From CAZJYI01 sp964550025 (GTDB taxonomy: Bacteria > Verrucomicrobiota > Kiritimatiellia > UBA8416 > CAYOBW01): DNA of 19,245 nucleotides. The position numbers were made by a program, and so were the translations under genes. The DNA lies in NCBI GenBank assembly GCA_964550025.1, contig CAZJYI010000195.1, positions 1 through 19,245 of the forward strand, given 5' to 3'. The number at the start of each line of letters is the position of its first letter. Position 1 is the stretch's first letter. Shown in pieces: positions 8,734 through 17,500 of this stretch. The notes beneath the pieces are model-generated. The model ran no database searches, was not told the DNA's origin, and saw only the letters and a program-made list of their open reading frames with translations.

Positions 8734-10647
8734 TCAGTCATGGGGTACTTCCGCTCTGACTCTCTCCACCATCCACCCGGCCAGGTCTTCATCCGCGGCC
8801 GTCGACCGGAAGCGGACGTAGCAGATCCCGTTGCGGCTTATGTTCTTCAGAACCAGGTTCTTTGACTGAAGCCGTCCATCGACGGTGACCCGACAGGCAT
8901 GGGCGGAACGGTCTTCGGTTCCCGTCCACTCCAGTCCGACGTCGTACCAGGTACCCGTGTCCAAGGTCGTTGCGTCGTTGATCTTTCCATCCGCGGGAAT
9001 GTCCAGCTTGTACATGGCCGCCTCGTCTCCGGCATTGTCAGACGGCCCGTAAAAGACATCCACCAGGGCGATCGACCCTCCTTTGAATCCCTTACGGAAC
9101 ATGATGCGCGTGCTCAAAGTCCCCTTCTTCCCGGCCGGAAAATTCCAGTTGGCACCATCTTGTTCATTGCGGACCCAGTCACATGGTTCTCTGCCCAGGT
9201 ACAGGACCTTTTTGAAAGGTGTGGTTGGGTGCTCAATCAGAGTTGCTCCCAGGACCCTGGAGTAATAGGTCGTTCGGCCCCATTTCTTCTTTGACAGTTT
9301 GAAGACACTCAGGTCGTCGTATTCGTTGGAGAAATCGGTACTTCGCGACGTGTCATAGAGCCAGTCCAGATCAAAGATGAGCACCTGGCGATGCTCGCTG
9401 TCGTGATACCAGTATTTGTTATCCTGTCCTGTGAAGACAATGGCCTTGTTGTCTTTGGTGACGGTGAACTTGGGGTGGTGGATGCTGACGTCGTAGACAT
9501 AGATTGGCGAAAAAACCAGGGCATGCCGTTTTCTGCCCAGGACAACTTCACGGAACCCTCGCCATGTTTTTCCATCGTCATCCGATATCGCCGCATGGAG
9601 AGCATCCCGGGCGGTATTGTGGTTGTCATCCCGCTTGTTGGAGGAGCTCCGCGGCATGTTGTTCAGCCAGACGAGCATCAAGCGCCCGTCCGGTATCCTG
9701 AAGAGCCGGAAACAGCTGAACACGCCGACAAAACGCGACGGGCGACCTTCGCTCCAGCTTTCACCCCTGTCCTCGGAGAAATACTCCCAAAGATGGTCTC
9801 TGGAATTGCGCGTCAGCATCCAGAGACGACCATCTTGGAGTTCGACGATGTGACCGGCATTTCCCCGGTCCGGCCACCGTCCTTTTCCTTGGCTCACAGG
9901 TGACGAGCAGAGGTTTGACGGGCCCTTCCAGGTCGCGCCATTATCGTCGGAGAACCAGGTCTGGGCACCTTGACCAGACCAGCTATACGCGGCAACAACC
10001 AGTCGCCGATGACCGGTCTTCTCATCTTTGTCCCTGAGCCAGGTAAAGCTCCCGGTGTCGTATCTGAGGGTGAACGGTAGCTGTACCTTTTCACCCCACT
10101 TTGTTCTATTCTCCGAAGAGCGTATCAAGTAGGGCCGCTTGTCTTTGCCAATTCGGTATGTCCAGTACAACTCTTTCGTATCGGGATGCATGTAGGCGAC
10201 ATCACTGTTCGAGTCGTGTTCCGTTTCGAACACTTTCTCTTTCAGTTTCCAGGTCAGGCCTCCATCGGTCGATATGTCCTGGAAGACGATGGGGCCGCCC
10301 CCCTCGTTGGCGTGCCCTTCTTCGACGCTCCCCTTCGGGTACGGACGATACAGGAAGCGCACGGTCTTCCCATCGGGCTCCGTGAACAGGACACCACCGT
10401 TCGAGGGGTTCGCGTAGATGTAGACAGGTCCGTGAACCTGATCGATCGACACCGGCAGTTTCGCCTCACGGGCCGTAGCGTCTGTGCAAATGAACAGCAC
10501 ACACGCCACCGCCAAACAGAACCCCGCTCGTATCAACCGGTGTTCTCGCTTGAGTCGATTGACCCCGATCCTCCCGGCACGACGATATTCCTGAGTGTTC
10601 ATATACATGTTCGCCGGAGTCCTGCAGATTCCTTTCAGTTCGCTCAT
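8734..10647 (-). CDS. Sialidase-like (BNR/Asp-box beta-propeller) exo-glycosidase with LamG-like C-terminus
   Basis: 637 residues from ATG 10647. Four Asp boxes (S-x-D-x-G-x-[TS]-W) are visible: STDGGLTW 126-133, SDDNGATW 233-240, SEDRGESW 291-298 and SDDDGKTW 355-362. They mark a six-bladed beta-propeller of the sialidase superfamily; FRLFRIPDGRLMLVW (313-327) is another blade motif. The C-terminal ~140 residues (from about 510: TRIMFRKGFKGGSIALVD ... GTWYDVGLEW ... CRVTVDGRL) look like a concanavalin/LamG-type jelly roll. Members of this superfamily in glycan loci are often called sialidase but can have other specificities, so sialic acid as substrate is not established. The ATG overlaps the stop of the upstream FAD gene by one base (TGATG), which suggests translational coupling. 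This gives an unusually long 39-residue N-region before the hydrophobic signal core (40-55). An ATG at 10602 would give a shorter leader and remains possible. It is followed after 23 bp by the second FAD gene. Confidence 0.78.
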   Translation of the reverse strand: MSELKGICRTPANMYMNTQEYRRAGRIGVNRLKREHRLIRAGFCLAVACVLFICTDATAREAKLPVSIDQVHGPVYIYANPSNGGVLFTEPDGKTVRFLYRPYPKGSVEEGHANEGGGPIVFQDISTDGGLTWKLKEKVFETEHDSNSDVAYMHPDTKELYWTYRIGKDKRPYLIRSSENRTKWGEKVQLPFTLRYDTGSFTWLRDKDEKTGHRRLVVAAYSWSGQGAQTWFSDDNGATWKGPSNLCSSPVSQGKGRWPDRGNAGHIVELQDGRLWMLTRNSRDHLWEYFSEDRGESWSEGRPSRFVGVFSCFRLFRIPDGRLMLVWLNNMPRSSSNKRDDNHNTARDALHAAISDDDGKTWRGFREVVLGRKRHALVFSPIYVYDVSIHHPKFTVTKDNKAIVFTGQDNKYWYHDSEHRQVLIFDLDWLYDTSRSTDFSNEYDDLSVFKLSKKKWGRTTYYSRVLGATLIEHPTTPFKKVLYLGREPCDWVRNEQDGANWNFPAGKKGTLSTRIMFRKGFKGGSIALVDVFYGPSDNAGDEAAMYKLDIPADGKINDATTLDTGTWYDVGLEWTGTEDRSAHACRVTVDGRLQSKNLVLKNISRNGICYVRFRSTAADEDLAGWMVERVRAEVPHD

Positions 10648-13600
10648 CAGCGGTCTTCCACTGCCGCGTCTGATTGGTAGATATGGTCGACCAGGATGTG
10701 TCCCCAGCCGCCTTTGTGTTGATCCACGATGCGGACCTTGGCTTGCTTGCCTTTGAATTCCCCGACATCCCAGCCGGCCCACCTGATTACCTCGCGCAGC
10801 TTTGTGTCCTTCACCCCCGCACCCGCCGAGCTGCGTACAGCCTTCCCGTCGATCAAGAGCTCGACACATGTCCTGCCGATGTGGTTGCCTCCCCCGATCA
10901 GGAAGTTCAGGTGCTTTCTCTTCACGGTGAATTCCGGGGAGACCAGACTGCCGGTGGGACCATCGCCGTGGATGTAGCTGTTCACAAATCCGGTTCCCAG
11001 GGCTCCGGCAGTGGTGTTTGGCGTCTTGCCGATTCGTGCGGGGCCCTTTCCAAAGGCCTCGCCATCTACCGCCCAGTCACCGTAGTCCTCGTCCTCGAAA
11101 TCGGCTATCAACAGGTCGCTCGGGTGTGCGGTGTAAACGGTCGGCGGTTGCACAGGAACCCGCTTCGGAGCCTGGGACTTGATCGCCGCCTCAACGGCCA
11201 AAGGCGGAATGCGCTTCACCCGATCAGCGATCATCTGCTTGATCATCGGGTCCCTAATTAGCACCTTTGGCTGTTCCAGTTGTAGAAAGGCTTCGGCATA
11301 GCGTGAGAAGTGGCCACTGATTTCGTTCTTGTATTCCTCCAGGACCTTTCGACCCATGTCCTGATGATCACCCAGGGAATAGAGCACGCCTGCGGTGGTG
11401 AGTTCCCGCAGAGATGCGTTCATCTGTCGGCCGGTTATTCGCTGTCGACTTGCTACCTCTTTGTCGCTGGAATAGGAGCGAGCATGACCTGCAAAACCCG
11501 GGGTTTGAAGCAACGCTGCCAATGGGACCACGGCTGACTGGATGCGATGTCTCCGCAGGGCTATGGACATGGCTCGGTAGTGCGACCAGGGGCTACCCGG
11601 TTTGAGCTCCTCAAGTTTCGCCAATAGAGCGGCCTCGACTTCCGGCCCGCTGCATCTGCCGAGGGCTATCACCAGTTGGTCCATCTCCCTGTAATCGCTG
11701 TTAAGGTACCTCCGCTTAGCCCCCAAAGGCCTGCCCAGGTCCCAGGAATGACTCGTGACTCCCTGAAGGAGGACCTCACGCCCCGCTTCGTCCCCGAGAG
11801 CCGACAGAATCTTGGCGTAGTTTACCCGCGCGTCACTGGCAGTATGGGTCCGGAGAGCGTTACGCAACAAGGGCAGGCTTTGCTCCCTGTGCAGCAGGAT
11901 TACCGCCAAGCTCCTGAATGTGGCGACCCTGCTATGCTGCTCAGGTCGCTCCCAATCGGCCCTGAGAAGCATCTCCGCCACATTCGCAACCGCCTTGCGA
12001 ACATCCGCGGCGGGCATCGGAACCGAGTCCTTGAATCCTCCCTGCGGCGGAGACAGCACGCCCTCCATGACCAATTCCCGCTGGAGCGACCCAATGTCGA
12101 TTTTCCGGGTGTGTCCATTCAGATGGACGGCCATGCCGGCAGCGATGCCCAAGGCATATCCCTGGTTCTGAAGGTCTGCCTGCATTCGAGTCAGGGTCAT
12201 CGCGTCCCGATCGGTACTTGCACTGATACCGGTCACGATGATCCCCGAGAGTCCCTTGGGCAAGAAGCACCGGTAAGGTATGTTGCAGGCGTAAGCCGCC
12301 CCCTTGATGTTCTTGATAAGCAGCATGGGTGAGGTGCGAAAGGCGGCCGAATCAAACCTGCCGGCCACGTCAATCGTCGCTCTGGCCTGCGCCACGGTGT
12401 CAGGAAAAACCCGACCGAGAAAGATGTCCTGGGTGGTCAGGACGTAATCACCGACGATACGTCTTCTGTCCCGACTGTCCACGAGTTGGCCCATATCGAA
12501 TCTCGAACGACTGGCGTGGACGCGGCTGCTCAGCATGAGATTCCAGAGATCGACGGCATCGCAATCGTCTACGATGGCGTAGCAGGTGTTGTTGATCGAA
12601 TCGCCGAGGTCCCGGTGTGGGTAACCGGCCAACTGCACCGAAAGCTGCCCGTGCTGATCGATGCTGAACTCGGTTTGTGCACCGGCGTGAGCGGCAATGT
12701 CGGAATTGCCCGTGCCGTCGATCACGGTCTTGGCCAGGACCACGCCGCGCCCGTGTGGGGTGACTACCACCACGCCTTTGACCTGAGCGTCGTCCACCAG
12801 GGCTCCGCACCCGAAACTGCGAAACCAAACATCTCCGCCGGCGTCAACAATGGTCCGCCGCAGCCAGTCGGCTTTGCGAACCGGGTCCCAACGTTCTCCC
12901 CGCCCCTGCACGGCGAGATCCATCCGCTTGGTGAAGCCGCCGCGCAAACTATACCAATACTTGCCGATCAATCCAGCGGTTCCCACACCCCCGAGCTCGT
13001 CCAGATACTCGATCACCAGGGTAGTGGCGCCTCTCTCCGCCGCCCCAATGGCCGCGGGCCCTCCGGAAGTGCCTCCACCGACGACAACCACGTCGTATCT
13101 GCCTACAACAGGCAGGGCGTTCGGCTGAAACGGTTCCTGCTTGAAGACCCCAACCCGCAGGGCTCTCGAAAGCTCGCCGCCGACGCCGGCATGGACAGGC
13201 TCAGCATCCCCATTGGCAAAGGCATTTCCTTTCACCCAATCCAGTTGTCCGGCCCGGACGCTTGCCTCGTGTCCCAGGCGACTTCCGGTGGCCACGAATT
13301 CGCGCGGCATGCGCATCGCGGCGGCAGCCGATTCTGTGAGAGCTGCATACTTCCCGAGCACCAGAATCCGCGGATTGGAAACGTGCCCAAAGTGCGCCAA
13401 GTCCACCTTACTCGCCCCCGGCCATTCAGTCACATGCTCTGGCGTGTCCAGTTGGGTTCCGAGGTGATAGTCCATGCGCTCGGAGTGCTCAAGCACGCCC
13501 TGTTGGATGACAAGATCCCGAAACTCCTGTTCCACCCGGCACAACTCCCGCCAGTCGCCAGTGCTCAATGGTTTACTGAAGACATACTCATGGACCGGTC

Positions 13601-14261
13601 GCGCCTTTCCCACGGTCCAGTCCAGCGTTCGCCCCTTCAGGTTCGGAGCGCTTTGGAGTTCACCGCCGATGACTCGCATCCGGAATTGCTGCATGCCCGC
13701 TTTGAACGGAGAAAACGGCAGGCGGGTCTGGCGCGCCAACGCAGCGTGCTCTGTAGCGTCAATCAGGACCTTGGCTTTGACGAATTGCCGTCCACTCCGG
13801 TTGACCATGGTGATGCCCGCAAACTCTCCCTTCTCGTTCGTCACCACCTCGGCCGGATAGCTTCCGGTGAGGAACCTGACCCCGGCACGCAAGAGCGCCT
13901 GGTCGAGAGCCTTCTTGACGCGTAGTGGAGTGGTCTGCCGCCCTTGGGAGAACAGTTCGCCGGCGAGTCCCTCAGCCGGAGCGGTCCCTTTCGGCAGGGC
14001 AAAATTCAGAGTCGCACACAGATCTTCCCCCAGGTAGGGCCGGTCCGTCAGCAGAAAGACCGTAGCCCCCTTTTCCTTCGCAGCGACCGCCGCCGCCACG
14101 GCGCCTGACGAACCACCCGCAACCACCACATCGACCTCGTAGGCCACCTGCAAACGGCGTTCCTGTTCCATCACCGATCCCGACGGCATCGCGGCCGCCA
14201 TCGCCGAGAGGCCGGCCGTTGCACTCAGCGCGCAACCCAGGGCAAATGCTACTCTTCTCAT
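10647..14261 (-). CDS. Large exported protein: two tandem FAD-oxidoreductase domains, HEAT-like region and levanase-type beta-sandwich
   Basis: 1204 residues from ATG 14261. Architecture: signal peptide 1-24; first FAD Rossmann motif VDVVVAGGSSGAVAAAVAA at about 43-61 with a matching VLIDATEHAALA at 165-176; second FAD domain starting YDVVVVGGGTSGGPAAIGAA at about 389-408, with TVIDGTGNSDIAA near 512 and the C-terminal signature IPYRCFLPKGLSGIIVTGIS (660-679) then GIAAGMAVHL; a helical stretch at about 755-1030 with HEAT-like repeats (LAVILLHREQSLPLLRNAL, LSALGDEAGREVLL, VLYSLGDHQDMGRKVL); and a beta-sandwich at about 1050-1197 (IADFEDEDYGDWAVDGEAF, LNFLIGGGNHIGRTCVELL, GGWGHILVDHI), the module known from levanase-type GH32 proteins. 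A GTG at 14288 in the same frame would add nine residues; ATG 14261 gives the more typical signal peptide, but neither has a strong Shine-Dalgarno. The first FAD unit is shorter and lacks a clear C-terminal signature, so it may be degenerate. The reaction is unknown. The stop overlaps the start of the sialidase-like gene. Confidence 0.8.
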   Translation of the reverse strand: MRRVAFALGCALSATAGLSAMAAAMPSGSVMEQERRLQVAYEVDVVVAGGSSGAVAAAVAAKEKGATVFLLTDRPYLGEDLCATLNFALPKGTAPAEGLAGELFSQGRQTTPLRVKKALDQALLRAGVRFLTGSYPAEVVTNEKGEFAGITMVNRSGRQFVKAKVLIDATEHAALARQTRLPFSPFKAGMQQFRMRVIGGELQSAPNLKGRTLDWTVGKARPVHEYVFSKPLSTGDWRELCRVEQEFRDLVIQQGVLEHSERMDYHLGTQLDTPEHVTEWPGASKVDLAHFGHVSNPRILVLGKYAALTESAAAAMRMPREFVATGSRLGHEASVRAGQLDWVKGNAFANGDAEPVHAGVGGELSRALRVGVFKQEPFQPNALPVVGRYDVVVVGGGTSGGPAAIGAAERGATTLVIEYLDELGGVGTAGLIGKYWYSLRGGFTKRMDLAVQGRGERWDPVRKADWLRRTIVDAGGDVWFRSFGCGALVDDAQVKGVVVVTPHGRGVVLAKTVIDGTGNSDIAAHAGAQTEFSIDQHGQLSVQLAGYPHRDLGDSINNTCYAIVDDCDAVDLWNLMLSSRVHASRSRFDMGQLVDSRDRRRIVGDYVLTTQDIFLGRVFPDTVAQARATIDVAGRFDSAAFRTSPMLLIKNIKGAAYACNIPYRCFLPKGLSGIIVTGISASTDRDAMTLTRMQADLQNQGYALGIAAGMAVHLNGHTRKIDIGSLQRELVMEGVLSPPQGGFKDSVPMPAADVRKAVANVAEMLLRADWERPEQHSRVATFRSLAVILLHREQSLPLLRNALRTHTASDARVNYAKILSALGDEAGREVLLQGVTSHSWDLGRPLGAKRRYLNSDYREMDQLVIALGRCSGPEVEAALLAKLEELKPGSPWSHYRAMSIALRRHRIQSAVVPLAALLQTPGFAGHARSYSSDKEVASRQRITGRQMNASLRELTTAGVLYSLGDHQDMGRKVLEEYKNEISGHFSRYAEAFLQLEQPKVLIRDPMIKQMIADRVKRIPPLAVEAAIKSQAPKRVPVQPPTVYTAHPSDLLIADFEDEDYGDWAVDGEAFGKGPARIGKTPNTTAGALGTGFVNSYIHGDGPTGSLVSPEFTVKRKHLNFLIGGGNHIGRTCVELLIDGKAVRSSAGAGVKDTKLREVIRWAGWDVGEFKGKQAKVRIVDQHKGGWGHILVDHIYQSDAAVEDR

Positions 14262-14309
14262 ACACACACTAAGGGCTGATCTCTTCACGAATCCCCGTGT
14301 TGTGGTAAA

Positions 14310-14464
14310 TCACTTCATCCAGCGTTCGGCATCCGGGCGTTTCTGACCTCTGTCGTAGAAACGGGCACCTGAACCGATCCGGTTGTAGTCGCCGATATCG
14401 CGGCCTGCAACGCCGTCGACATCATTGTCGAAAGACAGACAATAAGACCACATGGCACTCGCAT
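14310..14464 (-). pseudogene. Possible small exported peptide or decayed gene remnant
   Basis: ATG 14464 has a good Shine-Dalgarno (AGGAG, 14473-14477, 8 nt spacing) and opens a 49-codon frame (14315-14464) whose first ~21 residues look like a signal peptide (MRVPCGLIVC ... ALQAA). After that the frame is low-complexity (Thr/Ser/Val) and stops. An overlapping frame (14310-14453, 47 codons) encodes a more protein-like tail (GDYNRIGSGARFYDRGQKRP then DAERWMK). A single frameshift near 14400 would join the export signal to that tail. This suggests either a truncated, frameshifted remnant of an exported protein or chance. The rest of the 243-bp gap (14262-14504) shows nothing recognisable. It lies 40 bp after the GH116-type gene. 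Confidence 0.25.
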
Positions 14465-14504
14465 CACAATGTCTCCTGTTTCCTAGAAGTGATGACTGTG
14501 GGTG

Positions 14505-17500
14505 TTACCTGACAGGAAAGGTCAGCAGTTGACCCGCCTCCAGCGAAACGTCTCGTGCGGCTGGGCCGTTAGCAATTTGCAGCTGGGCGAGTTTCAATTC
14601 GCCCGAGAGCACCGTCACCTCGTAGGTGTCATTGTCGAGTCGCTTCACGACGCCGTTGGCTCCGGGAATGAACCAGGGCAGTGAGGCCGGTGCGCCCGCC
14701 TTGGGAGCGAACGAAAGTGTCCTCTCGGCGGCATCGTATTGCTGACCGGAGAGAGCCAGGGGAATGGACCAGAAGATATTCTGACGTCCGTAGTGCGAGT
14801 TGCACCACGGATAGCCGTCGCGCTTCGCGTAGACGTCTTTGATGTCCCAGGGGTCTCGCACCCTGTTGGCATAGTTGTCGTACGACTTCCTGGCCATCGC
14901 AAGGGCTTCGTCCGGGTCACCATCGAGATAGATCATCAGCGCGGCCCAGGTCATCGAAGCAGCCGGCCAGATCGTCTCATCCCACAGGTATGGGGTGGGG
15001 GACCGACCCACGCAGACCTGCAGGCCGAACGGTGTGTCGGTCAGCCGTTTTTCCGAGGCTAGCTGTGACTTCATTCTCGCGCGCGGCGCAAGGAGTCCCA
15101 GATCCAACACGCTCGCCCAGAGCTGACCGTACAGTGTGTCGCTCTGGATGGCGTCGGGATGGTTGCCGTTGGCGTTCCACCACGCCCGGTAGAACGCACC
15201 CGTCCAGAATCGCACGTCGACAAGCCCGCGTGCCTCATCGAGAAGGCCCTGCATCCGATCGGCAAACTCCTGGTCACCATTCAGGCGAGCCATCTCCCTG
15301 GCGATCGAAAGCCCGGCGAGATAGATAAAGGAGTTGTAAGCCGCACCATCCTGGTAGTTGTACTTGATCTCGTACGTGGACTGCAGCTTGGTCGGCAGCT
15401 TCAGCGAGCCGCCCTGGCGGATCGCCCACTCCGTCGCACTCTTCGACGCCGGCCAGACACGTTCGAGAAACGCGCGATCGCCGGTTGCGCGATAATACTG
15501 GTACACGTTGATCAGAAAGGCGGAGGACGTCTGCCTCCTGTAGTTGGCGGGGATATCAAATCCACTCGTACGGCCAAGGTCGTGCGCAATCCTGCCGTCA
15601 TCACGCTGTGTCTTGATGAATCCCTCCAGCATGCTCTTCAACAGCTCGGGGAAGAAGTAGGCGAAGGTCTGGCTGCGATAGAGCTGGACGTGAATCGGGT
15701 CCAGGTAGGGGCAGGAAAACGACTCAAACTGTCGCCAACGACCGTCCCGGATCCACATGCCCGTCCGGAGCATCGTGGCGGGGCTGTTGACCATGGAATC
15801 CTGCAGCCAGGCGGGCAGGTCGTTCTCGAAACAGAGTTGGTGCCACTGTCGCGCGGCCGCCTGCGTCGCCGGCAATCTCCCGAGGACCTTCTCGACGACA
15901 TCTTCGGCCGACGTGAAGAGATTGGCGTAGTAGTTTCCCACGAGCTCGTGCTGTTTGGCCGAGTCCTTCCGGTATGGCTTGTGTGGGAAGTACCATCCCA
16001 GGGCCATCGTGACTGTTCGGGTTTCCCCGGGCTTCAAGTCGACCGGTGCGACGATGGCTCCGCTCGCCTGCTCGTTGCCTATCCGTTCGAATCGGCCATG
16101 GTCGGCGAACGGTTCCCAGATTTCGGCCAGGCTGGCTCCGGCCGCACAACTGGTCTTTTCACTACCCGCCACCTGCACGGCCATGGACCCGCTTATCGAA
16201 TCGTTGCCGCCGCGAGTGAGGACGAGACACCGCTCGCCGGAGAAGGTACCCTCGATGTGGTTGGGGAGATGGAACAACACCGACGCCCGGACCTTTCTGC
16301 CCGTCGGATTCCGCAACTGAAAAGAGAAGACCGCCGCAGGGGTGGCCGACGCCCTGGCGTTGCCGATGTGGAACTCACTGTATGCGTACAGGTCCACTTC
16401 GATCGGCAACTGTTGGTCGGAGAACCGCAACCGGGAAACGGGAAACGAACCGCTGTACTCGATCTGTTCGATACACGGCAGATCACCGGGTGCGTGCGTC
16501 CGCAGTGCCCAGGCCCGGAACGGCAGCCCCTCACCCTCGACCCTTAAGCCGAACAGCGCCTCCTCCAGTTGGACCTTGCCGCCGAATGGAGTGCGGTTGT
16601 GCGGGTGGTTGTTGAAGATGTTCCAGTCGCGCAGACTTCCGTCGGCCCGCAGCTCTATCGTGCCGGCGCCCAACCCGCCAAGTGTCACGGCCGAGCGCAT
16701 GCCCAACGGCGGGTCCGTCTTGAGGGCATCGCCCCCCTCGTCCGTAAGCACGATCTCGTCCACCATGATGTGACCCCAGCCGCCGGGATGGGCATCGACG
16801 ATCTCGATCACGCCCTGTTTGCCCGCGAACTCCCGCACGTCCCAGGTCCGCGGCACGAGCACCTCGGAATTGCGGCCCGTGGCCGTGCGAACCACTTGGC
16901 CCTCTACGAGCAGATTCACACACGTCCGGCCGGGGTGGTTTCCACCGCCGATGAGGAATCGGATATAGGGTCGGTTGATGCTCACCGGTTTGGATATCAG
17001 CTTGCCTTGGGGCAGGTCCCACTGGTGTCTCTTCGGGTCGCCGGTGGCCGAGTCGGCCAGAGAAGTCCCTTGATAGTCGAGTATCGGTTGAGGGTGGTCG
17101 AACCTGGCGGGCACAGTCGGCTTGGTGAATGCCGTCCCCTCGACTCTCCAGTTGTCGTACGTGCCACTCTCGAAACCCTCAAAGACAACATCCTCTCGAA
17201 TGTTGGCGTTTCTCGACGGGATGCGGTACAGGTAGGGATACGGTTCGCGCCCCATCTTCCTCCAATCGGTCGACCACTTCATCGGCGTCTCGGCATACAG
17301 GCAAGTCTGCGGGAAAGAACGAAAGACCATGTCCCGCCGCACCACGCCCGAATGAGGGAAACGCAATCCGGCGAACTCACCGCGGCCACGAATTCCAGGC
17401 CGCGCGTGCCTCCAGCCTCTATGAAGCACTGTTCTGAGCACATTGGGTCTGGCCTTTGGTGTTTCGGCAGACAGAGCGTCGCAACAACAACCAAGGAGCA

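Noticed and set aside
10648..10869. Upstream extension of the sialidase-like reading frame
   Set aside because: It lies wholly within the 3' end of the tandem-FAD gene, which encodes its conserved GGWGHI module in another frame.
12486..13925. 479-codon plus-strand open frame opposite the tandem-FAD gene
   Set aside because: Antisense to clear FAD motifs; composition is Pro/His/Ser-rich with no recognisable fold.
15159..16547. 462-codon plus-strand open frame opposite the GH116-type gene
   Set aside because: Antisense to the catalytic domain; no motifs or credible ribosome binding site.
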